NCBI GenBank assembly: GCA_024291935.2
Contig: CM044320.1
Span: forward strand, 52,456,001-52,520,000
Direction of reading: 5' to 3'
Source of the DNA: Okapia johnstoni
Lineage: Eukaryota; Chordata; Mammalia; Artiodactyla; Giraffidae
Length of the DNA stretch: 64,000 nt
Shown here: positions 32,836 through 43,949 of the stretch, piece after piece
Layout of the letters: each line of letters opens with the position of its first letter
How positions within the stretch are numbered: the stretch's first letter is position 1
Notes under the pieces: generated by a model
Told to the model about the DNA's origin: nothing
The model's input: only the letters and a program-made list of their open reading frames with translations
Database searches by the model: none
Position numbers and translations under genes: made by a program

Positions 32836-34115
32836 GCACCTTCCTACAAAGTAAATAGGACTGTTTTACTCTTCTTCTGAACATGCTTCAGGGAGTGACA
32901 CCCAGAGCTTTTAGGATAAAGTTTTAACTCAGTTCAGTATGCACAGCCATTTGTCAGTCACCTAATATTTAACAAATACTTATCATATCCCAAGTGCTAT
33001 GGTAAATACTATAATTGCAGAAAACAAAAATAAGATTTCTGCTTAAAAGAGCTATTAGTTTTGCTTATGTTTTGTAAATAAGCTTAAAGTTCTTTGGAGA
33101 AAGTCACTAAACAATGTGATGGAAATTTACAACACACATGCTGTGATTCATCTTTTCTAATTCCATGAGGAAACTTCAAATACCTGATCCAAGAGACCCC
33201 AACCTGTGTTGTTTGCTGACTACAGACCCACTCTTACTTCTAGAAAAGATCAAAGGAAGATTAAAGGAAGATTCAACCCAAAGAGTGACTTTTTGCATTT
33301 CTTATAGCTACGGATAGATATTAGCACTCAAGGAGGCTTGAACACCACAGCTCTGAGCTCCTACATTTCGTTGGAAAGTGCTTGGTCTGATTGTACCTGT
33401 GTAAGGTTCACCTGTGGGTCAGATATCTGTCCTGTGCTTTCTAAACACAAAGTAAAAGACACTGTATATCACTAGGTTTCTAAAAACATGCCACAGGCTT
33501 TGATGCCGCATCATGGGGTTGTACTATCTAATTGGTTCTATGCATGCTTGCCATCTACTCCTACAATAAAGGATACATTAGGTTTGCTTTATGTGTACAG
33601 CTTGACTTTGAATAAGAACAGCTGCTCTCATTTTAAACTAAAGAAAAAAACTAGGAATTATATCAGAGGAAACAATCCTTCACCTGATGACCTAATGGAT
33701 GTTTTTTTTTCTTGAAATTTCCATGAGTCCAGACCCATCTTTTGGAAAGAAAAAAATGCTTCCTGGATGTTAGTTTGACAACTGGAAATTTTTACTCTGG
33801 TTCACCCATACTTTCATCACTGATTTCAGCTTATGAGGAGGAGGGGGTTGTCTCAGAGAAACTGTTTTTAAAGACTGACTAATAACAGTCTGAGGGTGAC
33901 TCATGATGCAGGAAGGTATGAATCAAGCAGATGGTTGAAAAGAAAAAAAAAAGTTGTTTTGATATGTTTTCTTCCCCTTCCTGAAGTATTGACCAGAAAA
34001 GGGCTTCTTGGGTACTAGTAAAATTCTATTTCTTTATCTAGATGCTGGTTACTAAGTTCATTTTGAAAAAATTCATTGAGTTATATACTTAGGATTTGTG
34101 CAGTTTTCTGTATGT
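32836..34115. other. Intergenic stretch, nothing recognised
   Basis: Unique-looking sequence between two BovB fragments. No exon, RNA or clear transposon. Confidence 0.5.
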
Positions 34116-34125
34116 ATGTTAAATG

Positions 34126-34431
34126 CAAGGAGATCAAACCAAATGTCCTGAATATTCATTCATTGGAAGGACTGATGCTGAAGCTGAAACTCCAATACTT
34201 TGGTCACCTGATGCAAAGAGCTGACTCATTGGAAAAGACCCTGATGCTGGGAAAGATTGAAGTCAGGAGGAGAAGGGGATGACAGAGGAGGAGATGGTTG
34301 GGTGGCATCACGACTCAATGGAGTTTGAACAGGCTCCAGGAGTTGGTGATGAGCAGGGAAGCCTGGCGTGCTGCAGTCCATGGAGTCACAAAGAGTCAGA
34401 CACAACTGAGCAACTGAACTGAACTGAACTC
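34126..34431 (+). mobile_element. BovB LINE 3' fragment with TSD
   Basis: A 306 bp sense BovB end finishing in a (gaact)n tail, flanked by the 10 bp TSD atgttaaatg at 34,116-34,125 and 34,432-34,441. Confidence 0.93.
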
Positions 34432-34544
34432 ATGTTAAATGTCAGTAAAGAGTAAACAACAACCCAGCAATGTCCCTTCCCCACCTGGAAAATAGACATA
34501 CATGCATGTCCCAGGAACACACATGCTTCCTCTTCATGCAAAAG

Positions 34545-34702
34545 GATCACTTTCTTAAGAGCTTCTCTTTCTTTCCTGTCTTTATTAGACTCTAAGTTCC
34601 TTGAGAGTAGGCCAAATGTTTTATTTACTTTGTATTCTATGGGAGCTAGCATAGAGAAAGTACTTGGTAAATATAAACATATACTGCAGGAATGAATAAA
34701 TA
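34545..34702 (+). repeat. L2 LINE 3' end
   Basis: Ends in L2 style: ttagactctaagttccttga, then agaaagtacttggtaaatat and a gaatgaataaataa tail. Confidence 0.65.
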
Positions 34703-34794
34703 ACAAAACTAAAGAAATTAGGAACAGGTGTTAATGTCTCAAAATAAGAATACAATGAATTAGTATTCTTTACATTGTAAAAGATAATTATGGG

Positions 34795-34910
34795 AGAATT
34801 CCCTGACAGTCCAGTGCGAGGGAATTAGGCACAGAGTGGTTAGGACTCTGTGCTCCTACCCCAAGGGATGCAGGCTCCATCCCTGGTTGGGAAACTATGA
34901 TCCCTCGAGC
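34795..34910 (+). mobile_element. CHR-type SINE
   Basis: Reads agaattccctgacagtccag, then tggttaggactctgtgct and catccctggttgggaaac. It carries about 20 extra bases (gcgagggaattaggcacaga) inside the head. Confidence 0.75.
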
Positions 34911-35384
34911 CAATTATGTTCATGATTATCTTAGACATTGGTCAGGTTCTACAGGCAGCTTGAATCTCATAATCCTGGTAAGTATTATATAAAATGTTTG
35001 ACCAAACCAGTCTATTCCTCAATTCCTCAATATTACCAGATAAAGTCAGGAAGAATAAGGTTTCTTACTTAGTAACTAATGTTCAAGGGTGTTGTAGCTG
35101 CAGTGCTGTAGGGCAAGATGGATAGGCTTAGAATTGGAGTGAGGGATACAGCGCACAGCACTGCCTCCATTCCCCATGTTACAATACCCTAATTTACGTC
35201 ATGAGAAGAGTCACTGGTATTAGAGGGATTGGACCTGTCATGTACAATTTACTAGTATTTTTTTTAACCTTTATCTTGGAAAAAAAAAATCCAGGCTTAG
35301 CATTGAAGAATTAACAGCATACAACAGGCAGAATGTTTTAATATATTTCTAATCAAAGGTCCTCATTATTGGTTTTATATTAGG
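34911..35384. other. Intergenic stretch, nothing recognised
   Basis: No recognisable gene or repeat. Poly-A and poly-T runs near 35,260-35,290. Confidence 0.5.
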
Positions 35385-35504
35385 TTTTTATTTTTATTTT
35401 TGGCCATGCAGCTTGTAAGATCTTAGTTCCCGGACTAGGGATTGAAGCCATGTCCCAGGAGTGAAAGTGCTGAGTCCTAACCACTGGACCACCAGGGAAT
35501 TCCC
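35385..35504 (-). mobile_element. CHR-type SINE
   Basis: Reverse SINE: atttttggccatgcagcttg at the tail side, ccactggaccaccagggaat at the head side. Confidence 0.8.
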
Positions 35505-36089
35505 ATGTTAGGGAATTAGAAAATTCCCGTTACTACTTCAGAAAGGCCCTCTGAGGTAATGGATATCAAGGCCATAATTTGCGAAGCAGCGGTGGAATGG
35601 TAATATATTAATTTTGTGTTTCTGCTCAACAAATTTATCCAGAAAACAATGGTTTAACACAATAAATACTTATTATTTCTCATAGTTTCTGTGAAGCAAG
35701 AATTTAAGAGCAGTTATGTTGGGCCTAAAAGTTATTTAGCTAATAAGTAGCAATGCCAGGATTCCAAACAGGTTTTCTGCCTCTTAATGACCAAGCATAA
35801 CACTAGTGGTCAGGATACCAATTAGCAAGCTATTGCAATAGGAAAACCAAGAAATAACTTGGGACAGTTGTAACTTACAGTCCAGATACAAGTAGAAATA
35901 TTTTGGCAGCCAATTGCAGAACTATGCTGAGACCCAGGCAAGAGGGCCTCCTGCCCAGGGCATGGTGCTTTAGAAAAGTGTTCTCTGGCCATACCCCTAC
36001 CTACAGAGTAAGATCCATAGGCCTAAGGGTGAAACAGGAGGGAAGAGGGCAGGGAAAAACCTTTAAAAGAATGGCATAGCCCAAGGACA
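35505..36089. other. Intergenic stretch with MIR-like remnant
   Basis: Bases 35,715-35,815 (tttagctaataagtagcaat) look like a diverged MIR 3' part. The remainder may be the upstream edge of the LTR at 36,090. Confidence 0.35.
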
Positions 36090-36780
36090 CAACAGAAACT
36101 GATTCAAAATAATTAGGTCCAAGATGGTAGATGAGTTGACTTCCACTAGCAAGCTAAATGACCCACCCCAGACACCATGACAGTTCCATAAATGTCAAAA
36201 AGTGGGTAGTGGCCCAAACCTGGAAATCCCACCTGTTCCCCAAAGTAGCTAAAATATTCCTCCTACTCACCAGCTTATGAAATTACCCATCCACATAAAA
36301 ACTGACAACCCCGTACCCTGGTGCAGCTCTCACCTTCCGAAATGGCACCGACTCTGTCTGTGGAGTGTTTCTCTCTAAATAAATCCACTTCTTTCCTATC
36401 ACTTTGTCCCTCACTGAATTCTTCCTGCAATGACACATTAAGAACCTGAGCTTCAGCCTGGATGGGAGAGGGATTTGGGGGAGAATGGATACATGTATAC
36501 ATATGATTGAGTCCCTTAGCTGTTCACCTGAAACTATCACTACATTGTTAATCAGCTATACCCCAATACAAAATGTTTTTGGTGTTTAAAAAAAAAAAGA
36601 AAAAGAACCTGAGTTTCATTAAGTCATGAGACCAGGTGTGTGATCTCAATTAAAAGAACATGGATTCAAGTCTCAGTCTGGGTTTTGCCTGGGCTAGAGT
36701 CCTGGTGCATGGGTTCAAGTCCCACTCTGAGTTGTTTGGTTTCAAGGGGACTGGCCTGCTGAAGTCCTCGCTCCCCCCTT
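36090..36780 (+). mobile_element. Endogenous retrovirus LTR (ERV1-like), split by L1 tail
   Basis: Non-coding LTR-like sequence contains aggtccaagatggtagatga, a promoter-like tctgtctgtggagtg region and a polyadenylation signal aataaa near 36,377. No gag, pol or env reading frame adjoins it, so it is probably a solo LTR. Boundaries are approximate and class is inferred from memory. Confidence 0.5.
36451..36602 (+). mobile_element. L1 LINE 3' end in LTR, with TSD
   Basis: A 152 bp L1 3'UTR end with poly-A (gaaactatcactacattgtt, then cagctataccccaatacaaa) is flanked by the 11 bp TSD aagaacctgag at 36,440-36,450 and 36,603-36,613. Confidence 0.9.
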
Positions 36781-37235
36781 TAACCTCAGGTGCACAGAAC
36801 CGTTCCCTGCCTAGACTGTCCTCAGCGAATATCCAGATCCTTCATGGAATTCTCTTCCAGGCTTGAAACTTGCTATTTGTATACACAACTCAGAGAAGCA
36901 GCCATGATTGCCAAGTTGCCAAAGGTTTGGACAGAGGCTGGGAAGGGTAGAGGGGATCAGGCACACATATATGAGGTCTCGCAGTGCTGCATGGAGCCAG
37001 GTGTGAAGAGAAGGACAGACCGCAGGCCAGGGCATCTTACCTTGTCCAACCAAAGTCCGGCACAGAACCTCAGGGAATCTGAGAATCCTACATCCAGATC
37101 TGGCCTTACTGGTCCTGACAGAAGTGTATTTTTCAAGTCAGGATGATAGAATACATTTTAATCTTAAAAAATTATAGCTAGATTTGTATTCTTCAAGTAT
37201 TTGAATATACGCTTTATATGCCTCTACTTGCGCAT
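36781..37235. other. Intergenic stretch, unassigned
   Basis: A 118-codon open frame (36,790-37,146, plus) overlaps here, but it has no recognised domain or splice context. Could be LTR-flanking retroviral debris. Confidence 0.35.
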
Positions 37236-37456
37236 GTGTGCTAAGTTGCTTCAGTCTTGCCCAACTCTGTACGATCCTATGGACTGCCATCCTCCAGGCT
37301 CCTCTATCCATGGGATTCTCCAGGCAAGAATACTGGAGTGGGTTGCCATTTCCTTCTACAAGAGATCTTCCCAATCTAGGGATTGAACCTGCAACTCTTA
37401 CATCTAACCTACATTGGCAGGGGGGTTCTTTACCACTAGCATCACCTGGGAAGTCC
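37236..37456 (-). mobile_element. Bov-tA SINE
   Basis: Reverse Bov-tA with a 10-15 bp extra segment in the head (cttacatctaacctacattg) relative to other copies. Ends atcacctgggaagtcc. Confidence 0.88.
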
Positions 37457-37732
37457 GTGCCTCTATACCCCATCGATTGAATATGATCATACTGGAAATT
37501 TATTTTTCTGGCACTACTGTTAGCCAGATAATCCCCAAATTCTCTGTGAACCCCTAGAAATGCTGGATAAATGTAACAAATATTCCTTTAAATATTAAGA
37601 TTTTTTATTCTAAGAAATCCCCAAAGAAGGGAAGGGAGAAATGAAATCCAAGGTAAAGAGAGTATGAGCTGATCCTGCAATCTCCCTTGCTGAAGTATTT
37701 GGTTTGGTTAACCTAAGGATGTGGATTTTAAT

Positions 37733-37949
37733 GGGGTTCTTTGGTAGCTCAGACTGTAAAGAATCCACCTTCAATGCAGGAGACCTGGGTTTGATTCCTG
37801 GGTTGGGAAGATCCCCTGAAGAAGGGAATGGCTGCCCACTCCAGTATTCTGACCTGGAGAATTCCATGGACAGAGGAGCCTGGCAGGCTATGATTCATAG
37901 GGTGGCAAAGAGTTGGACACAACTGAAGTGACTAAGCACAACTAAGCAC
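37733..37949 (+). mobile_element. Bov-tA SINE
   Basis: Sense copy from ggttctttggtagctcagac to tgaagtgactaagcacaac. The B-box region is ctgggtttgattcctgg. Confidence 0.9.
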
Positions 37950-38097
37950 GCCTGAGGCCTGGAACTTCAGAGAATGGCAAGTTAGAACAAAGATTCGGAT
38001 ATAAAAGCTGAGATTCTCAGAAAACTTTGTGGTTCACAGAAAATGACTCCTCAAAGAGTTCTATACCCTAATGCCAAGAGTCTGTGAATGTTACCCA

Positions 38098-38302
38098 TCC
38101 CTGGTGGCTCAGACAGGAAAGAATCAGCCTATAATTCAGGAGACATGGGTTCAACCCCTGGGTGGGGAAGATCCCCTGGAGTAGGAAATGGCAACCCACT
38201 CCAGCATTCTTGCCTGGAGAATCCCATGGACAGAGGAGCCTGGCAGGCTACGGTCCATGGGGTCACATAGAGTCAAACAGGACTGAGTGACTAACACTTT
38301 AA
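38098..38302 (+). mobile_element. Bov-tA SINE
   Basis: Sense copy from tccctggtggctcagacagg to gactgagtgactaacacttt. It is the third Bov-tA within 1.1 kb. Confidence 0.9.
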
Positions 38303-38451
38303 AATAACAAGATTATCCTGGGTTATTTGAGTGTTCCTAATGTTATTGTTGTTGAAAGCTTGGCCTCTGTACACCAGTGCCAAATCAAATCCTGGAGACA
38401 CAGATTTGGGTGAAGTAGAAAGGGACAGCTTTATTGCTTTGCCAGACAAAG

Positions 38452-38577
38452 TGAAGTGAAAGTGAAGTTGCTCAGTCATGTCCCACTCTTAGCGACCCCA
38501 TGGACTGTAGCCTACCAGGCTCCCCTGTCCATGGGATTTTCCAGGCAAGAGTACTGGAGTGGGGTGCCATTGCCTTC
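38452..38577 (-). mobile_element. Bov-A monomer SINE in LTR
   Basis: Reverse Bov-A unit between near-identical 12 bp flanks, tgccagacaaag and tgccaggcaaag (38,440-38,451 and 38,578-38,589), a TSD with one change. Confidence 0.9.
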
Positions 38578-38740
38578 TGCCAGGCAAAGGGAGACACAAC
38601 AGGCTTCTGCTTCAAAACACTCTGTCTCCACCCCTTGAGAACTTGATGAGGGTTTTTATAACAGTTGTTCAAAGTTGGGGTCTCTGACAAGATTAGGGTG
38701 TGAATAGGGCTTGAATCCTTTGATCTCACCTTTTTTTAAT

Positions 38741-39292
38741 ATAATTTTATTTATTTTTGGCTGCACTGGGTCTTCTCTGCTGTACTCAGGCTTTCTCAAG
38801 TTGAGGCAAGCGGTTGTTGTTCAGTCGCTAAGTTGTGTCCGACTCTTTGCGATCCCACGCTGCAGCATGCCAGGCTTCCCTGTCCTTCACTATCTCCCAG
38901 AGTTTGCTCAAACTCATGTCCATTGAGTCGGTGATGCCATCCAACCATCTCATCCTCTGTCACTCCCTTCTCCTGCCCTCTATCTTTCCCAGCATCAGGG
39001 GCGTTTTCAAGGAATTGGCTCTTCACATCAGGTGGCCAAAGAACTGGAGCTTCAGCTTCAAGGTTGGAGTGCGGGCTTCCCATTGTTATGGTTTCTCTTA
39101 TTGCAGAGCACAGACTCTAAGGTTCATAGGCTTCAGTAGTTTCAGCAAGGAGGCTCAGTAGCTGTGGCTCCCAGGCTCTAGAGCACAAGCTCAATAATTG
39201 TGGCACATGGGCTTAGTTGCTCTGGAATCTTCCCGGATCAAACTTGCATGCGCAGGTGGGTTCTTTACCACTGAGCCGCCAAAGAAGCCCCC
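38741..39292 (-). mobile_element. CHR-type SINE split by BovB
   Basis: Reverse CHR SINE: ggctgcactgggtcttctct to gaggcaagcgg on the left, then after the BovB, ggagtgcgggcttcccattg to ccactgagccgccaaagaag on the right. Confidence 0.88.
38812..39065 (-). mobile_element. BovB LINE 3' tail nested in CHR SINE
   Basis: Starts ttgttgttcagtcgctaagt and breaks at about ggagcttcagcttcaag. It is therefore younger than the host SINE. Confidence 0.92.
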
Positions 39293-39514
39293 TTAATCTC
39301 ATCTCAGGTGGTCGGTCTCCTAATCTTGATGAACTTCTCTGATCCCTTTAATCTTGTGTCAGGTGATTTCTTGGCTGTTCCTGCCTTTATTAGCAACTGT
39401 TTGAATTCACCCTTTGGAATCCATCAAAGGTTATAATGGCTGGAGTCTTCCTACAAGAAATAGGGAACAGAAAGACCTCTATGCCTGGGAGTCCCACAGG
39501 GCCACATTCAGTTT

Positions 39515-39775
39515 TATTGTCACAAGGGACCTTAAAAGGAGGAGGAAGACAGAAGAGAAGGTCAGGGCCATGCAACATGAGGAAGACCACTGTTAGTTTT
39601 GAAGATGGAAAGGTACCACCAGCCAAGGAATGTGAGCAGCCTCTAGAAGCAGGGAAACACAAAGAATGGCTTCTCCCCTGGAGTCTCCAGAAAAAAAAAC
39701 AGGCCTGCTGACACTTCGATTTTAGCCCAATGAGATACATCTTGGCCTTCCGACCTATAAAACTATAGCCACGGT
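39515..39775 (+). repeat. MLT1-like (ERVL-MaLR) LTR remnant
   Basis: Reads gggaccttaaaaggaggagg, then gaaggtcagggccatgcaac, gagcagcctctagaagcagg, ctcccctggagtctccag and ctgctgacacttcgatttta. That is the remembered order of an MLT1 LTR. Non-coding. Confidence 0.6.
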
Positions 39776-40573
39776 AGGAAATGAACATAGACTTCATTCT
39801 CCACAGGTAATGGACTAGAAAAAAGTCTGCTCATTAGCACAGGGAAAAAACAAGAAATCTTATCTAATCTCCTATGTCTTTTGGTTAAAAAAAGAAAAAT
39901 CTCCCCTGAGAATTTGTTGCCATGGCCCAGCTCTTCACTATTTGATGTGGGACTCTCAAACTGAGAAATTATCAACATAATTGCTCTCTCAGAGAGAGGT
40001 TCCTGGCAAAATCCCCTCTGGAAAAGCCCAACCTTAGCCCAAACCACACAAGATTTACACAAAATCTGAATTAGCAAACTGAAAGGTAAATTTAAAGACA
40101 TTAGCCAGAAAGACACCTGGACAGAAAATATAAGACACATAAAGAGAGAGGACAGAATGAAAAGACCTAAAACATGTGTGTAGTAAAATAAGAGTTCCCA
40201 AAGAAGAGAAGAGATAGAAAATGGGGGAAAAAGCAATATCTAGAAAACAAAAGTATATGTCTTAAAACCAAGGTGAAGTAGGTGCTAATGAAGAAAATGA
40301 CATGGTTATTAAGTACCAGTCTCTTGACTCTCTTTTCTGGCATGATTAAGGTAAATAGTACCACTACATATTGATGATTATTGTCATTATTGCTTATACT
40401 GTATATCATAGGTTTTTCCTCATCAAAATGTAATTTTCACAAATTAAAACACTATACTTATAGAAATATAAGATGAATACAGGACAAAGACTTTCTTTAA
40501 TTCATTAATTAATGAAGGAAGCTAGAAGATGCTGTCTTATTCAAAGAACATTGTTTAAATGTTAGAGTAAGTT
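39776..40573. other. Intergenic stretch, nothing recognised
   Basis: A 157-codon minus-strand frame (39,763-40,236) lies here but shows no domain, splice sites or coding-like composition. Otherwise nothing assigned. Confidence 0.4.
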
Positions 40574-40804
40574 TGTTGTTGTTTTTGTTCAGTCGCTAAG
40601 TCATGTCCGATTCTTTGTGACACCCATCCCCACCCCTGCCAAGACTGTAGGCTGCCAGACTCCTCTGTTCGTGGGATTTCCCAGGCAAAAATACTGGAGT
40701 GGGTTGCCATTTTCTTCCCCAGGGGATCATCCCCACCCACAGATGGGACCTGAGCCACCTGTGTGGCAGGTAGATTCTTTACTGCTGAACCACCTGGGAA
40801 GCCC
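40574..40804 (-). mobile_element. Bov-tA SINE with internal insertion
   Basis: Reverse Bov-tA. About 20 extra bases (cccatccccacccctgccaa) interrupt the usual cgaccccatggactg segment. Confidence 0.88.
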
Positions 40805-41662
40805 TATGTAATAGGCTACTTTCACTTTATCATAAAAATTAACGTCAATACCACAACCCTAGGGAAGATTTGCAAAGATTAATATACCTCTCCCTTGCCC
40901 ACTTTCAATCTAGTATCCTTACTGTAGCCACAGAGATCTGAAATGTAAATCTGATTGTTATTCCTGAGCTGCAAGTCTTTTGTCACTTTCATAACTCCCT
41001 AATATGTCCCCTACAATAATTTGTGAACAGGTGCCTCTCCAATCAATCCTCTCACAGCCCTGACCTGCACCGTCCAGGCTTGTTCTGCTCCAGGAAAATG
41101 GAACTTCTTTCAATTTCCGGAAAAGTCAGCCTCCATTTTGCCTTTAGGTGTCCAAATATACTATTGTCTAAGTCTAGGCTATTTTCCTCCCTCTACAGCT
41201 GCTGTTTCTTACTTGTATATCTATATAGAGGATTAGTTTAAAACTTGTCTTAGCCCAGGTTTCCTAGACAACAGAATTAAAGGCCAGAAATCAGTTCTGG
41301 TGCTTTATACAGGAGACAGGGAGGGGTAATGTTAGGTTGAGGGAGAAAGACTTGACTGAAGGAAGAAGGGTTGTGAACTATGTTACCACACTGGCCACTG
41401 CTTCATGATGAGCCTGGAAGAGATATACCAGTTTGCTCAGCAGATGTGTTTGTGGAGTATTTCGGATTCCTCAAGATGACTGTAGAGAGGAAAAATGCCT
41501 CAGACTGAGGGGAAGGGAGAAGGGCAATCTGCTTGTTCTGACCACTCCTACCTCTTGCTTCCCAGGACGGAGTCCACCCACGTGGGGTCAACTGCCCCAC
41601 TCTCCCAGGACATGTCATCTGAAGTCTCTCAGGATACCAGATTCCTTACCCCACAGTGTAGT
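40805..41662. other. Intergenic stretch, unassigned
   Basis: Bases 41,240-41,640 may belong to an old element continued at 42,346-42,660 beyond the LTR, but I cannot name it. No gene. Confidence 0.35.
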
Positions 41663-42345
41663 GTCTAGGGGATCAAAACATGCCACCCTGAAATATGCCA
41701 CTTCAGGATAAGGATTATTTTGAGCTAAAAGCATTTGAGATTCAATAGATGCAGAAAGAAACCTTCCCAGAGATTTTCATGTCTGTTGAAAAGCAGAAAC
41801 TTCTGAGAGAAATGACTACTGATAAATCCCCTCTCCCAGGGAAGTTTATGGCCATGAAGAAAACAGAAAGTTAGCACCGTGATGGCCTGCACAACAAAAT
41901 ATACTCCGGTAGTTTCCACCATATATTTACCTTCCTGCCATTTGCCATCCTTGGAAAACTATAACCTATTTTTTTTTTGGTCTCTAGGAATCTATTATCC
42001 TTTGTTGAAAAGAAAGTCTGTCACTAAGTCATGCCCAACTCTTTTGTGACCCCAGGGACTGCAGCCCGCAAGGTCCATGGGATTTCCAGGCAAGAACACT
42101 GGAGTGGGTTGCCATTTCCTTCTCTAGGAATCTATTATCCTTTGTTAAGATGCTCTATAAGCCCAAGTTCTAACCACCCCTTTGAGTTACTTATCACTGA
42201 ATTTCTCCCAAGTGTATGAATGCTACACACATTAATAAATTCTGCTTTTCTCTTGCTAGTCTGTCTTTGGTCTTCTAGTTCAGAGAACCTGAGTCAATGA
42301 ACCTAGAAGGGTAGAGAAGAATGTATTTTTTACTCCTGCACAAGT
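41663..42345 (+). mobile_element. Endogenous retrovirus LTR split by Bov-A
   Basis: Recognised LTR text: gatcaaaacatgccaccctg, aaaccttcccagagattttc, then after the SINE the promoter-like ctctataagcccaagt, a polyadenylation signal in acattaataaattctgcttt, and agagaacctgagtcaatgaa. No retroviral genes flank it, so it is probably a solo LTR. Family name not assigned. Confidence 0.65.
42007..42120 (-). mobile_element. Bov-A monomer SINE with unusually long TSD
   Basis: Reverse Bov-A unit inside the LTR. The flanks at 41,981-42,006 and 42,121-42,146 are identical over 26 bp (starting tctctaggaatctatt). Up to four of these bases may belong to the SINE end. Confidence 0.88.
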
Positions 42346-42691
42346 GTTTCCAGAGTGAGGGATGAAAAATCCTAGATGCTATGAGAAGCAGATTCAGAAC
42401 TGGATTTTATGTCCAAGATATTCATAAAGTGAAACTACTATGAGGGGGAAAGAAGAACGATGGTGAAGACACGAAATGATGTAAATCATGGTGGAGACAG
42501 GGAAGATCTGTCTGGATAATGGGGAATCCTAGAGCCAGAGTCACTTCTCACAGGAATCCCATGTCTCATAGGGACCAGCCAGCCTCAGTATCTGTGTCAC
42601 TTAGTCACTGGCTGTGAGCAGTCTAGGGAAGCAGGGCAAATTTCCATTCTGGTTATCACAAAACAATTTATTGCATTTAAAAAGAAATTTA
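42346..42691. other. Intergenic stretch, unassigned
   Basis: No gene or named repeat. Possibly the right arm of an old element interrupted by the LTR. Confidence 0.35.
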
Positions 42692-42848
42692 AGGAATGTC
42701 CCTGGTGGGCCAGTGGCTAAGACTCCAAGCTCCCAGTTCAGGAGGCCCGGGTTGGATGCCTGGTCAGGGAACTAGATCCCACATGCTTTAACTAAAGATC
42801 TTGGATGTTGCAATGAATATCAGATGCAGCCTAATAAATAAATTTTTG
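42692..42848 (+). mobile_element. CHR-type SINE
   Basis: Sense copy: aatgtccctggtgggccagt, gcctggtcagggaactagat, tail taataaataaatttt. Confidence 0.85.
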
Positions 42849-43457
42849 TAAAAGTTAAAAATTATATATGTGGCTATTTCCACTTTCTGTAAGGATTTTC
42901 AGAATAGAATCTGAAGAGATTTTCAGAAATCTTTTAAAGGTGACTGAGAGAAGCATCTCTAAATAGTCCAAAGTTTGTGTGTCACAAAACAAACTCAAAA
43001 TTAAAATCTTCATGCCAAACTCAGAGTAAAAGCCAAACATAAAAACCATCTCTAATATGCAATATTAGGTGAGTTAGCCCATTATTAGAGTAAACTTGGC
43101 TGTAATTCCATTTTATCACATGCCCTCCCCCAAGACTGTAGGTTAGTTTCTGTCTCTTGCCAGCCCTGTGTATTTCCAAGATTCTGGGATTGGATTGCAC
43201 TTTACATTTTTATATCACCTTTGGCTCAGAATTCTCTGAACCAGTTCAGTTTAAGAATCCTCTTCCCTCATGCACCCTAGTCTGGGACCAGTTTTTCTTG
43301 ATTTCCGAGTTGATATGTCTCTCACAGAAAGTATTTGTGCCTGGAGCAAAGGAAGTGAATTTAAGTCTTCCTTCCCTTAAGGAATTAATTTCTCACTCTT
43401 CCCCTCAGGGTTCTTTCTTTTCCTATTCTGCCTTTCCATTGGTCTCCCCAACAAATG
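42849..43457. other. Intergenic stretch, nothing recognised
   Basis: No repeat or exon recognised. A 160-codon frame that starts at 43,157 runs into the Bov-tA at 43,458 and has no homology. Confidence 0.45.
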
Positions 43458-43650
43458 AGGGCTTCCCTGGGGGCTCAGGAGTAAAGAATCTGCCAGCAAT
43501 GCAGGAGACTCAAGTCAACCCCTGGATCAGGAAGATCCCTGGAGGAGGAAATGGCAACCACTCCAGTATTCTTGCCTGGGAAATCCCATGGACAGAGGAG
43601 CCTGAGGTCACAAAGAGTTGGACACAACGTAGCAACTAAACAACAACAAT
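43458..43650 (+). mobile_element. Bov-tA SINE
   Basis: Sense copy with a short deletion near gcctgaggtcacaaagag, where the usual ggctacagtccatgggg is missing. Tail actaaacaacaacaa. Confidence 0.9.
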
Positions 43651-43949
43651 ATGCTCTATAAACAATGGGCCATTTTCTCCAACTCTTCTGTCTTGAGAAG
43701 CACCGAGCTCTGCTACCAGTCTCTAAAGTTATATAGCTGAAGCAAGAGATCAATTCAGAGATAACTGAAAAATGATTGATAAGCCACTTTCTTCCCCTCT
43801 CTTCCCTAGTTCCCTACAGAGGTTAGTGAGGGGCACAGTGCCCCTCCATCATGCTTGGGATGGGTCTCAAGGCAATTTCAAAGGGGGAAGGAAACAATAT
43901 ATTCCTCACTAAATAAACTATGCTTCCCTCCCCACTTTTGAAAGCAGAT

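Larger units (their letters stand above)
38340..39480 (-). mobile_element. Reverse endogenous retrovirus LTR, heavily interrupted
   Basis: On the minus strand a TATA box (TATAAAAA near 38,653-38,660) precedes a polyadenylation signal AATAAA at 38,430-38,435, the layout of an LTR promoter and R region. LTR-like text flanks a Bov-A, then a CHR SINE that itself contains a BovB. No retroviral genes are present. The right end is approximate. Confidence 0.5.

Noticed and set aside
36790..37146. A 118-codon plus-strand frame next to the LTR, considered as retroviral coding
   Set aside because: No recognisable gag, pol or env motif and no primer-binding-site arrangement next to it.
39763..40236. A 157-codon minus-strand frame, tested as a possible upstream gene exon
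   Set aside because: No domain, no convincing splice sites, and its start overlaps LTR remnant sequence. Composition looks non-coding.
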